Positions 52,613 to 61,722 of a DNA stretch of 64,000 nucleotides are shown one piece after another. Positions within the stretch are counted from its first letter, which is position 1; the number at the start of each line of letters is the position of its first letter. The position numbers and the translations under genes are program-made. The notes below the pieces were generated by a model. The model did no database searches, was not told the origin of the DNA, and worked only from the letters and a program-made list of their open reading frames with translations. This stretch comes from Agmasoma carcini (nom. nud.) (Eukaryota; Microsporidia; Thelohaniidae): contig JAOXFI010000021.1 of NCBI GenBank assembly GCA_029232285.1, positions 1-64,000 of the forward strand. The letters run 5' to 3'.

Positions 52613-53981
52613 AAATAAAATTATATTTAAACATAAGCGTTCTATAATTTGCAACCATCTTATCATGATAGGATTTGAAATTTATTGCTAATTGAAAATA
52701 TTTTGAACAGATTAAGCCTCTTTTACCAGATATACAAAACATTATAATCATATAAAGAACATCTAACTCGCTTAATCACAACATTATTGATTAAACAATT
52801 AAATAAGATATATGAAAGTAAAGATCACAACCAAAATTCACATCTGGGCTGTGTTAGTTTGTTAGTTAATTAGTTAGTTAGTTAGTTAGATAGTTAGTCA
52901 GTTAGTCAGTCAGTTAGTTAATACTCTTCTTCCATTTGATTAAAATTAGTAAAACTTTAATGTTTTAAGTGTGCAAGCCATTTTGCTTATCAACATAAGA
53001 CAGAAACTTTCGTGTTGATAACTTGGTTTTGATAATTGATTATATGTACGAGATTTATTTGTAAAGATTGTGGTATCCAGTAAAATCTGATTATTAATAG
53101 GTAAAAGGTTATTAACTGTCTTAATAAGACATAAGTACGAGATATTTACTATTACCGACCCTAATTATACATAAATTATTTGGTTTATTGGTTGAAGGTA
53201 TGTCCTTATGGTATTTAATTTGTAATTTAACATTATTTCATCATACCAATATTTATTATAAGTGAGTTCATGGCTGGAATACTATTAATATTCTTGATAT
53301 AAATGGTATATGATTCAAAGAATGTATTTATTCTAGTAGAGGTGTAATTTTTAAAAATATATTTTCAAATTATTTGATTATAACTTTTATTCATAATAAA
53401 AGAATTTTTGTATCTGTTATAAGATAATAATCATATTAATGATTATTTTTGAACATGAGAGATTTTAAACAATTTCGAGGTCAACGAGAATAGAAAATTA
53501 TGATGTTAAAAAAAGAAATATTTAGAAAATGCTTGAACACATTTATATCTTGTAAAAATAATGATAGATTGTTGATTTATGAAGACAAAGATGTAAAAAG
53601 TGTATAACACACACTAAAGTATTAAGTTAAATGATATTCATGATTAACAAATGTTATTTTTTGATATAAGAAAAATACAGTTCAAGGCTTTTATCTTAAA
53701 TTGTTTTAGCTGTTATTAACTAGACCTTCAGATTAAAAATAAACCTTCGTTTCAGCGGTAATAAGTTTGATAAAGAATGTAAATCTATATAATTAAGATC
53801 AAGGATTATATCATATTTGAGTATAATACAGAGCTAATTAGTAGATTAAGAGAATGGGGGTGTACTAAGATGTTTTCTGTGCCATTCGAAATATAGATAA
53901 GTAGATTTTATTTGTTATTTTTTTAAAAATATAATTTTATAAATCTTGATAATAATGCTAACACACAGGTTGTATAAACTT

Positions 53982-54140
53982 ATGTGTAACAGTTATAATA
54001 ATTTAAATAATTGGATGTTTAAAAATAGCATTGCGTGTTATATTTGAATTAACTTTTCATGTGTAACAGTTATAATAATTTAAATGAGTGGATGTTTAAA
54101 GATAACATTGTGTGTTATACTTGAATTAACTTTTCATATG
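53982..54140 (+). repeat. 77-bp tandem duplication
   Basis: Two copies start at 53982 and 54059 with ATGTGTAACAGTTATAATAA and share GGATGTTTAAA and GAATTAACTTTTCAT. They differ at a few positions. Confidence 0.9.
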
Positions 54141-55059
54141 TAATAATATTTCTACCCTTAGATCAAACTATAGGAATATTTTTATTTTTGATCCTAAAGC
54201 TTAAGTATAAATAATTCTATAAAAAATATTCTTCATTATTGATTCAGAGGATAGAATAACAAGGATATACACAATTCTAACCATTATAAATTTAAAATAT
54301 TTTATGAAAGTACGATTTATACTGAAGAGCACCAATTTATAATAGATTTAGTTCTGATCATGATCATAATAATATTTATAAAATTACAGGTGTTGAATCT
54401 TTTAATCAACATATAAAATTATTTTATGATGAATATATTTTAGGTGAAGAGATGTTGAAATTTTAGATCAGGGGAAGAAATTCTCCCAGCATGTATCAGG
54501 TGTATAATTCACCTTTGAACAAAAAAAAATAAAATCAACTCTAATTATGCTATCATTTGTCATTATTTCTGCTATAAAAACTTCTATTCTAGTAGTTTGT
54601 AAACCTTTTTATACGTGTCTTGACCTTTCCCCAATATGACTAATTTTTCTGAGTATAAGTGTAGGTTAAAGGATCAACAAAGTTATCATTCATAATTAAC
54701 TGTGCTATTAATCAAGTCAGACCAAGAGTATATTCTAGAATATGGTTGCTATTCATCAGAATGGATCACTATACCCTCTCTACAGACACGTCTGATAACA
54801 AGGTCAGCGTAATTCTATCAGCAACATCTTCAATATATACTTTGTAGGTATTGATGAAGTACTACGATAATCAACACCCACAGATCATTATTCTAATACC
54901 TACCTTTATGGATTTTTCTTTTGTGTTTGATTTGACTTTCATCAACCTGACAAACAACACCCGTTACTCTTTACATTATTGGATGCGCATCAAAATAATC
55001 CATACATCTTGAATTTACTTTTTACATAATAATAAATTTTTTTAAATTAGTGCTGAGTT

Positions 55060-55275
55060 TATTAAAACACCTAAAAGCTTTATTATCTACGTTTCTTGTA
55101 TAATTTGATATATTTGGCATAAATAGCTCGTCTTAAAGCTTTATTATCTACGTTTCTTGTATAATTTGATATTATAAACGAAGCACGATAGATTGAGCAT
55201 AATTAGCTCGTCTTAAAGCTTTCTTATCTACGTTTCTTGTATAATTTGATAGTAGACACGATAGATTGAGCATAA
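55060..55275 (+). repeat. Three-copy imperfect repeat
   Basis: AAAGCTTTATTATCTACGTT with TCTTGTATAATTTGATA starts at 55074, 55135 and 55215. The last two copies share an additional segment, AAGCACGATAGATTGAGCAT. It overlaps the 3' part of a gene fragment on the minus strand. Confidence 0.85.
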
Positions 55276-55411
55276 ATAGCTCTTCTTTAATACACCCAAA
55301 TTTAATTAATTCATCGTTACTATTTAACAATGGTTCAATATTTCTTGAAAATAAAATTTTTGAAAAAAGAGTAAAAATTTCCCTTATCCGAATTTTCAAA
55401 AGCCACTTATA
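55172..55411 (-). pseudogene. Short coding remnant, possibly PARG/macrodomain-like
   Basis: A minus-strand frame of about 80 codons without any ATG at its beginning. It contains NDELIKFGCIKEELFMLNLS, which recalls the GCVQEEIRF signature of poly(ADP-ribose) glycohydrolases. Nothing upstream or downstream supports a full gene, and the 3' part is repeated DNA. The similarity is a short motif only and may be chance. Confidence 0.25.
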
Positions 55412-55559
55412 TTATTTCTAAATTAAAACAATGTATAGATTTATCAATAAATAAATATTTTAAAATTATTATAAAAATTTAATATTTTCTCGTATGAAGA
55501 AGTGCGTAAGTAGAACCTGTCACTTGATCTAAAACATACGAAATTAATATAAAAATTCA

Positions 55560-56996
55560 TTATGTTCTTGTATAAAAAAGTGTATAAGTAGAACGTGTTA
55601 TTTGATTTTTTTCATCATCAACTTTTCCGTAACATTTATCAAAAACTTCTAAATTCTTTGTCTTACATACACAAGAATCATCAAACTTATAAATATTTCC
55701 ATCTATTTTTATATTAGCGTAGTAATGACCATCTTCTGCACCTTTTATTCTTGATAGAACGACACCAGCAAAAAAATTATAATTAATCATTTTTTCTTTT
55801 ATATTTAGATGAATAACATCAGTATATAAAACGGTTCTGTTTTCACCCCTTACCATATCTTCACTATATACTAATGCGTTACTCCTGCTTATTATTATTC
55901 TTAAGATAGAAGGAAGATTAGCAATTGCATTCTTTTTTGCATTATTTACTATTTTATCATGAAAATCACATTTATAATCTTGAATATCCTCTTTCACTGA
56001 ATATTCATTAATGTATGATTCTACGTCCACAATATTATTCTCCATGGGATCAAGATATATTATTATAGAATTTTCTGTGGATTTTATTATTGATTTATCA
56101 CAGCAAGGTAAGTTTAGCTCAGTTTCTATTTCAATATTTACCATTTTTAAGAAATATTGTATAATACAATTATCCAAGCTATATATGATGCCCATTAAAT
56201 ATTCATCCACGTCCTGCTGCATTCCTAATTCTAATATATTTAATTTATTTGAAATATCAATACTACAAACTTTATGATAATTTGACTTAAATTTTGTATA
56301 TCCATCATTTTCTATAGTTGCATTCACATCCTTATACAAAAGTTCTTTAAGTGATTTATTCTTCTCATCAAGATCAATAAATACACTTTTAAGCTCTTGT
56401 GTGATTGTGTTCGATGAGTTATAAATAACAATCATATTCTTTAAAGAATCAAGTCTATATAAAATCTGAATTACTGCATTCTTATAGCATATGTTACTGT
56501 TTGTGGGGTTAGATAAACCTACAAAATCATTCACATGAAAGTCTATGAAAGTCATTTCAACGTAGCATTCAGTAAAATCTAGATTATAAAAATGTAATTG
56601 AGAATCATTTTCTAGTGTTGTTACTAAACTAGAGTTTCCTTCAACAACAATGTATAATTTTATAGTTTCACTACCAGTATAAGTTATTCTCAAGCCATTT
56701 GCATTATATTTATATTTAAATGTTCTTGATTTGTTTCCTTCGTCTATAGAAAAAACATTTTTTTTACTTTTATTTTTATCTTTTCTAAATTCTAAAATAT
56801 AAGAATCTTTGGTTCGTAATTTATAACAAGTCAAGCCATTATTTTTTATTTTTGATGAATATTCCATTCCAAATATTGCATCACTATATGGCTGTGTACT
56901 TAAAACACATTCACTTGTTTTTGTAATATCACATATATTAACTATAAGTGAAAGAATAGAAAAAATAATATTTTTTGTTTTTTTCTCTAGAGACAT
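55560..56996 (-). CDS. Ubiquitin-specific protease with N-terminal signal sequence
   Basis: A 478-residue USP-type deubiquitinase. The Cys box is FVGLSNPTNSNICYKNAVIQ with catalytic C170. GMQQDVDEYLMGIIYSLD is the QQD box and AEDGHYYANIKIDG the His box with H424, followed by YKFDDSCV with the Asp. All catalytic residues are present. The first 30 residues have a basic start and a hydrophobic core (NIIFSILSLIVNICDI), typical of a signal peptide, which is unusual because USPs normally act in cytosol or nucleus. Residues about 35-155 form a beta-rich domain I do not recognise. The ATG is preceded by ATTATTTTTTCCCC, so this start is well supported. A secreted or host-directed role is an inference. 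Confidence 0.8.
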   Translation of the reverse strand: MSLEKKTKNIIFSILSLIVNICDITKTSECVLSTQPYSDAIFGMEYSSKIKNNGLTCYKLRTKDSYILEFRKDKNKSKKNVFSIDEGNKSRTFKYKYNANGLRITYTGSETIKLYIVVEGNSSLVTTLENDSQLHFYNLDFTECYVEMTFIDFHVNDFVGLSNPTNSNICYKNAVIQILYRLDSLKNMIVIYNSSNTITQELKSVFIDLDEKNKSLKELLYKDVNATIENDGYTKFKSNYHKVCSIDISNKLNILELGMQQDVDEYLMGIIYSLDNCIIQYFLKMVNIEIETELNLPCCDKSIIKSTENSIIIYLDPMENNIVDVESYINEYSVKEDIQDYKCDFHDKIVNNAKKNAIANLPSILRIIISRSNALVYSEDMVRGENRTVLYTDVIHLNIKEKMINYNFFAGVVLSRIKGAEDGHYYANIKIDGNIYKFDDSCVCKTKNLEVFDKCYGKVDDEKNQITRSTYTLFYTRT

Positions 56997-57350
56997 GGGG
57001 AAAAAATAATATTTTTATTAAAAAAAGAAAATTAATTAAAAACGATAAAATTTTGTATTAGTTATTGTAAAAAGGAGTAATTCACATTGATTTGATTATT
57101 TTGAAGTATTTATTAAAATTTGATGTATTTGTACTTATTATAATTAAAAATATTGATGATAAAGATATAGATAGCATAAGTTAAATATTATAATACGATT
57201 TTTATTTATACTAAAGCATACGAGGGGGGTGTAAGTCAAATTTACAAAGACTGATCATAGATGATTTTTTTTAATCATTACAAATATAAATAATACAGTT
57301 TGTAATATCAAAAATAATTTAGCAACCAATGATTGTTTTATTATGAGAGT
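56997..57350. other. Intergenic region upstream of the USP gene
   Basis: AT-rich, no gene. The USP start motif lies at the left end. A short G-run (GAGGGGGGTG) at about 57,222-57,231 is unusual for this DNA. Confidence 0.45.
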
Positions 57351-57600
57351 ACAGAATAGAAATAGCGATCAATTGGGCTAAAACAAGTAGCCTTGTTTAT
57401 TCTAAAAACTAGTTTGCTGTCGAAGATTGTATTTCTTCTTATTGATAAAGATCCAGTTTCGAAATCACTAAATTCCTATGGTAGGTGTCTTTATAATTTG
57501 ATATTACCACAATTTATATTAGAATATGATTCTATCAATATTTTCAATTTCTAAGTGATTTGTATGATTTTTCTGCACGTTTTTTGTATCATACTTGGAA
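57350..57600 (+). repeat. Dispersed repeat family, copy F (partial)
   Basis: GTAGCCTTGTTTATTCTAAA, then AACTAGTTTGCTGTCGAAGA and a pyrimidine-rich CTTCTT stretch match the middle part of copies C and G. Both ends are diverged or missing. Confidence 0.5.
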
Positions 57601-57639
57601 CAATAAATTTATTTATTATTATCAAGTTAATATCTTCAT

Positions 57640-57985
57640 AACTATATAAAATCATGGTTATATATCAATTATAACATTATTATATCAACTATACGACTAT
57701 TATAACACTTATATATTAATTATACGACTATTATACCAATTATAACATTTATATATCAACTATACGACTATTATACCAATTATACTACTATTATATCAAC
57801 TATACTACTATTATACCAACTATAAATCACTTATATATTAATTATACGACTATTATATCAATTATACGACTATTATACCAACTATAACACTTTTTTACCA
57901 CTAATATACCAACTATAACATATTATATCAATTATACCACTATTATACCAAATATAACACTTATATACTAACTATAAACATCTTT
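57640..57985 (+). repeat. Array of ATTATA/CAACTATA units upstream of SLY1
   Basis: Units such as TATACGACTATTATACCAAT and TATAACACTTATATATTAAT alternate for about 330 bp and end about 60-70 bp before the SLY1 ATG. It is another slippage-prone array placed at a gene's 5' side. Confidence 0.9.
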
Positions 57986-58040
57986 TCTCTACTTTATTGT
58001 TTTGTTTGCTATAGTTCTTCAAAATTTTTAGAAATATTCC

Positions 58041-59534
58041 ATGTTAAGGATTAAACAAAAACAAAGACTAATTGAAATGCTTTCTCCTAAAAACACATCC
58101 TTTAAGGTTCTAATCCTTGATAAACACACTCAGGACATATTAACAACCATTTTAAAGATATCTGATCTTAGAGATTGCGGTATCACCATTCACTTCCTTT
58201 CTAACTCTCAAAGAACACCAATCCCTTCAATCCCTGCCATATATTTCGTATCATCATCAATCGAAGTCTACAAAGACTTAATCAATAACTTTTACAACTG
58301 TTATTACCTTAATTTCTCACTCTATATCTCTAGAAAAGATTTAGAAGAAATCGCTATCAAAATGAGTGAAAAACAAGAGGCAAACAAAATATGTGCAGTG
58401 AAGGATCAATTTATTGATTTTATTTCTTTACAAGACGAATTATTTACACTTAACCTAGAAAACAGCTTTATTCATAGAAACAGTGAAAAACAACAAAAAC
58501 AGGTGATTTATAGCTTATTAAGTACATTTATAACACTAAACGAATCACCTCTGCTAATTACCGACAGTAAAATCGGTAGTATCGTAAGATCAAAGTTAAA
58601 ATCACTAAAATTAATTAAAAAGACACCAAAAAGACCAATATGTATCATATTGGATAGAGACTATGACTTATCTGAGCCTATGAAGCACAGTTTGAACTAC
58701 GTAGAAATATTACACGATCTCTTCAACATTAAACTAAATAAACTAGAGGATATCAGTCTTGATACAGATTCAGAATTTTATAAAGAAAATATGTTTGAAA
58801 GTTTCCCTATTGTAGTTCAGAAAGTTGAAAGTGATCTTCATGAATATAAAAAAGAAATGGCTTTGAGATGTATTGATGAAAATAGCGATAAAAAAACCAT
58901 TCAAGAGGCACTGGAAAAGGCACCTGACCTACAAAGGAAGAATGAAATTGTAAATAATAATTTGAATTTGTGTATGAAAGTTGTTGATGAAGTCAAAAAA
59001 AGAAATATTGATGATTTTTACTATTTTGAAGAAAATCCTGATAAAAATGAACTTTTAGATTTAAGTGATAAGGGGAATGAGAATGACATTCTAAGGCTTG
59101 CAATTTCTCTTCTTAAAACAAAACATGCAGATTTTATTGAGCCTTTACTTAGTAAGAGAAATGTTGATTCATCAATTATCAAATTTATGAAAGAAAATAT
59201 AAAAAATGATGAAAGTTTTGGATCTAAGTTTAAAAAGCTTATATTTAAAGAGAAATCGGTGCTTTATAGCTATGTTGATGGTATTTTGGGTAGGATAAAG
59301 AGTCAAAACTTAGAGGATGTGCAGACTTTTGATGTATTTGATAATGATTTATATTTTAGTGAAATATCAAGGGTTATTGTTTTTATAAATGGAGGGGCTA
59401 CATATTCTGAGTTAAGAGAACTTAAGGAGATTGAAAAACAATATAAAATACCAGTGATTCTTGGGGGTACTGAAATATTGAATGCGGACGAGTATATAAA
59501 TCAGTTAAAAGATGTTATGAAGGTAAATAAATGA
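58041..59534 (+). CDS. SLY1: Sec1/Munc18 protein SLY1
   Basis: A 497-residue SM protein. The N-terminal domain has LILDKHTQDILTTILKISDL and RDCGITIHF, as in SLY1 (LDxxTQDIL, LLRVxDLRDxGVTLH). TPIPSIPAIYFVSSS matches the SLY1 DPIPDVPAIYFV motif, followed by YYLNFSLYISRKDLEEIA. The C-terminal part ends with INGGATYSELRELKEIEK and ILGGTEILNADEYINQL, again SLY1-like (VGGGNYxEYxNL, GxTEILNAxxFLxQL). SLY1 binds Sed5/syntaxin-5 and drives ER-Golgi SNARE assembly. Yeast SLY1 has 666 residues; the insertions of the second domain are missing. The ATG follows AAATATTCC. Confidence 0.88.
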   Translation: MLRIKQKQRLIEMLSPKNTSFKVLILDKHTQDILTTILKISDLRDCGITIHFLSNSQRTPIPSIPAIYFVSSSIEVYKDLINNFYNCYYLNFSLYISRKDLEEIAIKMSEKQEANKICAVKDQFIDFISLQDELFTLNLENSFIHRNSEKQQKQVIYSLLSTFITLNESPLLITDSKIGSIVRSKLKSLKLIKKTPKRPICIILDRDYDLSEPMKHSLNYVEILHDLFNIKLNKLEDISLDTDSEFYKENMFESFPIVVQKVESDLHEYKKEMALRCIDENSDKKTIQEALEKAPDLQRKNEIVNNNLNLCMKVVDEVKKRNIDDFYYFEENPDKNELLDLSDKGNENDILRLAISLLKTKHADFIEPLLSKRNVDSSIIKFMKENIKNDESFGSKFKKLIFKEKSVLYSYVDGILGRIKSQNLEDVQTFDVFDNDLYFSEISRVIVFINGGATYSELRELKEIEKQYKIPVILGGTEILNADEYINQLKDVMKVNK

Positions 59535-59574
59535 ATAATGAGCTTAAAATGATTTTTAGTTATAGTTTTAGATT

Positions 59575-59860
59575 TTTGATTTAACTTGAGTTGAGGCCTT
59601 GCAATAAATCCAGACCCTCATGTGGTAACGTTAGAAACAACTGATAAAAGGTATATAATTGGTTAATAGCAGGGCTGTTGATGATAACCCTGTTCATTAT
59701 GAAAGACTAGTTTGTGATCGATAGATAATCCCCTCGGGATCTCAAAGATATAAGCTAGTTGGTGTGCGTAATAGGGTTAAGCTAGCTTAAATATAGTATG
59801 ATGTCTTTAAAGTTTTATCAAAATACGAAGGGTATGAGGTCGCTACTCTTTTAATTTTAA
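59575..59860 (+). repeat. Dispersed repeat family, copy G
   Basis: A well-preserved member starting about 40 bp after the SLY1 stop: AAATCCAGACCCTCATGTGG, TAACGTTAGAAACAAC, GATAACCCTGTTCATT, AAGATATAAGCTAGTTGGTG, TGCGTAATAGGGTTAAGC and ATAGTATGATGTCTTTAAAG. It may lie in the 3' untranslated region of SLY1. Confidence 0.75.
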
Positions 59861-60058
59861 TTTTTGTATAAAATGTGATGATTTTCCTTAAGTAATTATT
59901 AGATGGTTGTTAATTAATACCACTTGCCCCAGACCAGATATCAGTTGATATATGATCAACATAATTATGTTTAATAAACTTACATTTAATACAAATATTT
60001 ATAGTTTTATGTCTCTAGTGGTTGATAAGTAACATTTTATTATATTTTTTAAAAATAT

Positions 60059-60850
60059 TTATTCATATACAAATATTTCACCATAACATATATTTTGAAC
60101 CACCATAATTTCCCCTTTTGAAGCTCTTATAAGGATATTGTAAAACCAATCAGCCTGTGTCAATACCTCTTCTAAGATTTCGTTAACATTACCACAAATA
60201 GAGTGACTAGACATTGTACTTGAAATTCTAGGATCTTCTATTGATAAATCATCATTTATATCATTAATTTCAAGACTAGGACTTTCGATTTCGTTCTTGA
60301 ATAATTCTAAGAACTTTTTATGAACAAAATAAATATTTGAATTTTTTATCAAAGACTTTTTGTCTGTTTTTGTATGACTTGAATTATAAGGATTTATGTC
60401 AATTTTATTATCAAAAATTCTCTTTTTAATCTCAAATTCAATATTATTGTAAGTTTCATCAATGACAAAGTCAATATTATCGTTTGTCATTGAATTATTC
60501 CTAAACCTTTCATTACTTGATTCTGAATCATCAATAATGTTTAGATCAACTTTATCAAGTTGTATTTTCTTAGGTTGACAATTAGTTTTATCTTTGAGAA
60601 CCCTTTCTTTGACTGTACATAGATTAAGCTTTAGAACCCACAACCTTTGCAGACCAATTAATAAATATGAATACAGTCTAAGAGCAAATGGAACATCAGG
60701 AGACTCTATTTTATCAATCAATTCACCTATTTTCAAGTCAAGAATCTGTTTTTTAGTGACTTTACGTTGTCCTTTGTATGTTGATATATAATATAAAATT
60801 GATAGCTCAGTTTTACTTTTTAAACTTAACAATTCCTTAGAGTAGAACAT
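60059..60850 (-). CDS. Miniature kleisin (Rad21/Rec8-type cohesin subunit)
   Basis: A 263-residue protein with both conserved ends of cohesin kleisins. The N-terminus MFYSKELLSLKSKTELSILY, then DVPFALRLYSYLLIGLQRLW, matches the Smc3-binding domain of Rad21/Rec8 (MFYSxxLL..., ALRTSGHLLLGVVRIY). The C-terminus ADWFYNILIRASKGEIMVVQ resembles the winged helix that contacts Smc1 (FxxLLxLASKGxxxxxQ). Only about 150 residues link them, against several hundred in yeast SCC1 or REC8, so separase and Scc3 sites must be compressed. I cannot separate mitotic from meiotic kleisin. Haspin, a cohesion-linked kinase, is encoded 870 bp away on the same strand. Confidence 0.75.
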   Translation of the reverse strand: MFYSKELLSLKSKTELSILYYISTYKGQRKVTKKQILDLKIGELIDKIESPDVPFALRLYSYLLIGLQRLWVLKLNLCTVKERVLKDKTNCQPKKIQLDKVDLNIIDDSESSNERFRNNSMTNDNIDFVIDETYNNIEFEIKKRIFDNKIDINPYNSSHTKTDKKSLIKNSNIYFVHKKFLELFKNEIESPSLEINDINDDLSIEDPRISSTMSSHSICGNVNEILEEVLTQADWFYNILIRASKGEIMVVQNICYGEIFVYE

Positions 60851-61460
60851 AAAAATAAAAAAATTGTTATTTTTAACATTGTTTAGTTTATTTAAACTTA
60901 ATTTTAATATAAAATATGATAATTTATAATTAATAATAGTTATATTATGATAGGGTTATTTTATTGTAAAATATAATGTTTTAACCTTATTTTAACACTA
61001 TTTTAGCATATATTATGGTATTTTAACCATATTTTAGCATATTTTTATTAATATTATAATATCATAAATTTAACCTAAAAAATACAATAATTATATAATT
61101 ATTTGTTATTTAATATTTGATATGAAAGCCTTTCATATAGGTATGAAACATAATTCAATGGAGAAACTTTATATATAAGAAAATAATAATTTTATAACCT
61201 TATACACAACAAAATAAAATCATTCTTTTACAATATTATACACAACGAAAGATTACACAAATTATATAAGAATTTTGATGTTACTTCAATCCTGATCAAA
61301 ATATACAAATATGAAATTATTTATAGATTTAAATATTTATTATGAAATTGATAACAAGACAGATAATTATATTTAAAGTTTTACTATTATTTGTCTTTAT
61401 TCTTAAATTTAGAAAAGTATTTTACATGGTTTTAAACACTTTAGTTTGAATTATAATTGT
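60851..61460. other. Intergenic region between haspin and kleisin genes
   Basis: AT-rich; TTTTAACCATATTTTAGCATA recurs loosely at 60,980-61,050, and ATAAAATCATTCTTTTACAA and ATACACAAC occur twice near 61,200. No gene is visible. Confidence 0.5.
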
Positions 61461-61470
61461 TAATTTATGT

Positions 61471-61640
61471 TTTATATTATAAGTTAAGAATCTTATATAA
61501 ATTTATCACAATTTTTTATTTCTGAACGAGAATCGAACCAATACCTCAGTTTTATATTAAAGTTAATAACCTTATATAAATTTACTCACAATTTTTATTT
61601 CTGAACGAGAATCGAACCAATACCTCTTGTACTAGCAATA
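61471..61640 (-). repeat. 79-bp tandem duplication carrying a tRNA-like T-arm
   Basis: CTGAACGAGAATCGAACCAA with ATACCTC occurs at 61522 and 61601, a period of 79 bp. On the minus strand this is GGTTCGATTCTCG, a near-perfect B box / T-loop of a tRNA gene. I could not find a matching acceptor, D-arm and anticodon arm for either copy. The copy at 61601-61660 has a D-arm-like stretch (GTATCATATTGCTAGTAC) upstream but no anticodon arm. They look like tRNA-derived relics. Confidence 0.6.
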
Positions 61641-61722
61641 TGATACACAATCATTTTATAAAAATATTAAATAATTATTTATTTGTTTATTTTACGATCA
61701 CTTAATCAATTCAATTACATAT

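Larger units (their letters stand above)
51611..55060. other. Gene desert with only repeats
   Basis: Apart from the CTAA array, the GTTA stretch at 52855-52920 and a 77-bp tandem duplication at 53982-54140 (ATGTGTAACAGTTATAATAA in both halves), I see no gene. The patch at 54,600-54,980 is less AT-rich and might be a decayed element, but it translates into nothing recognisable. Confidence 0.6.
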
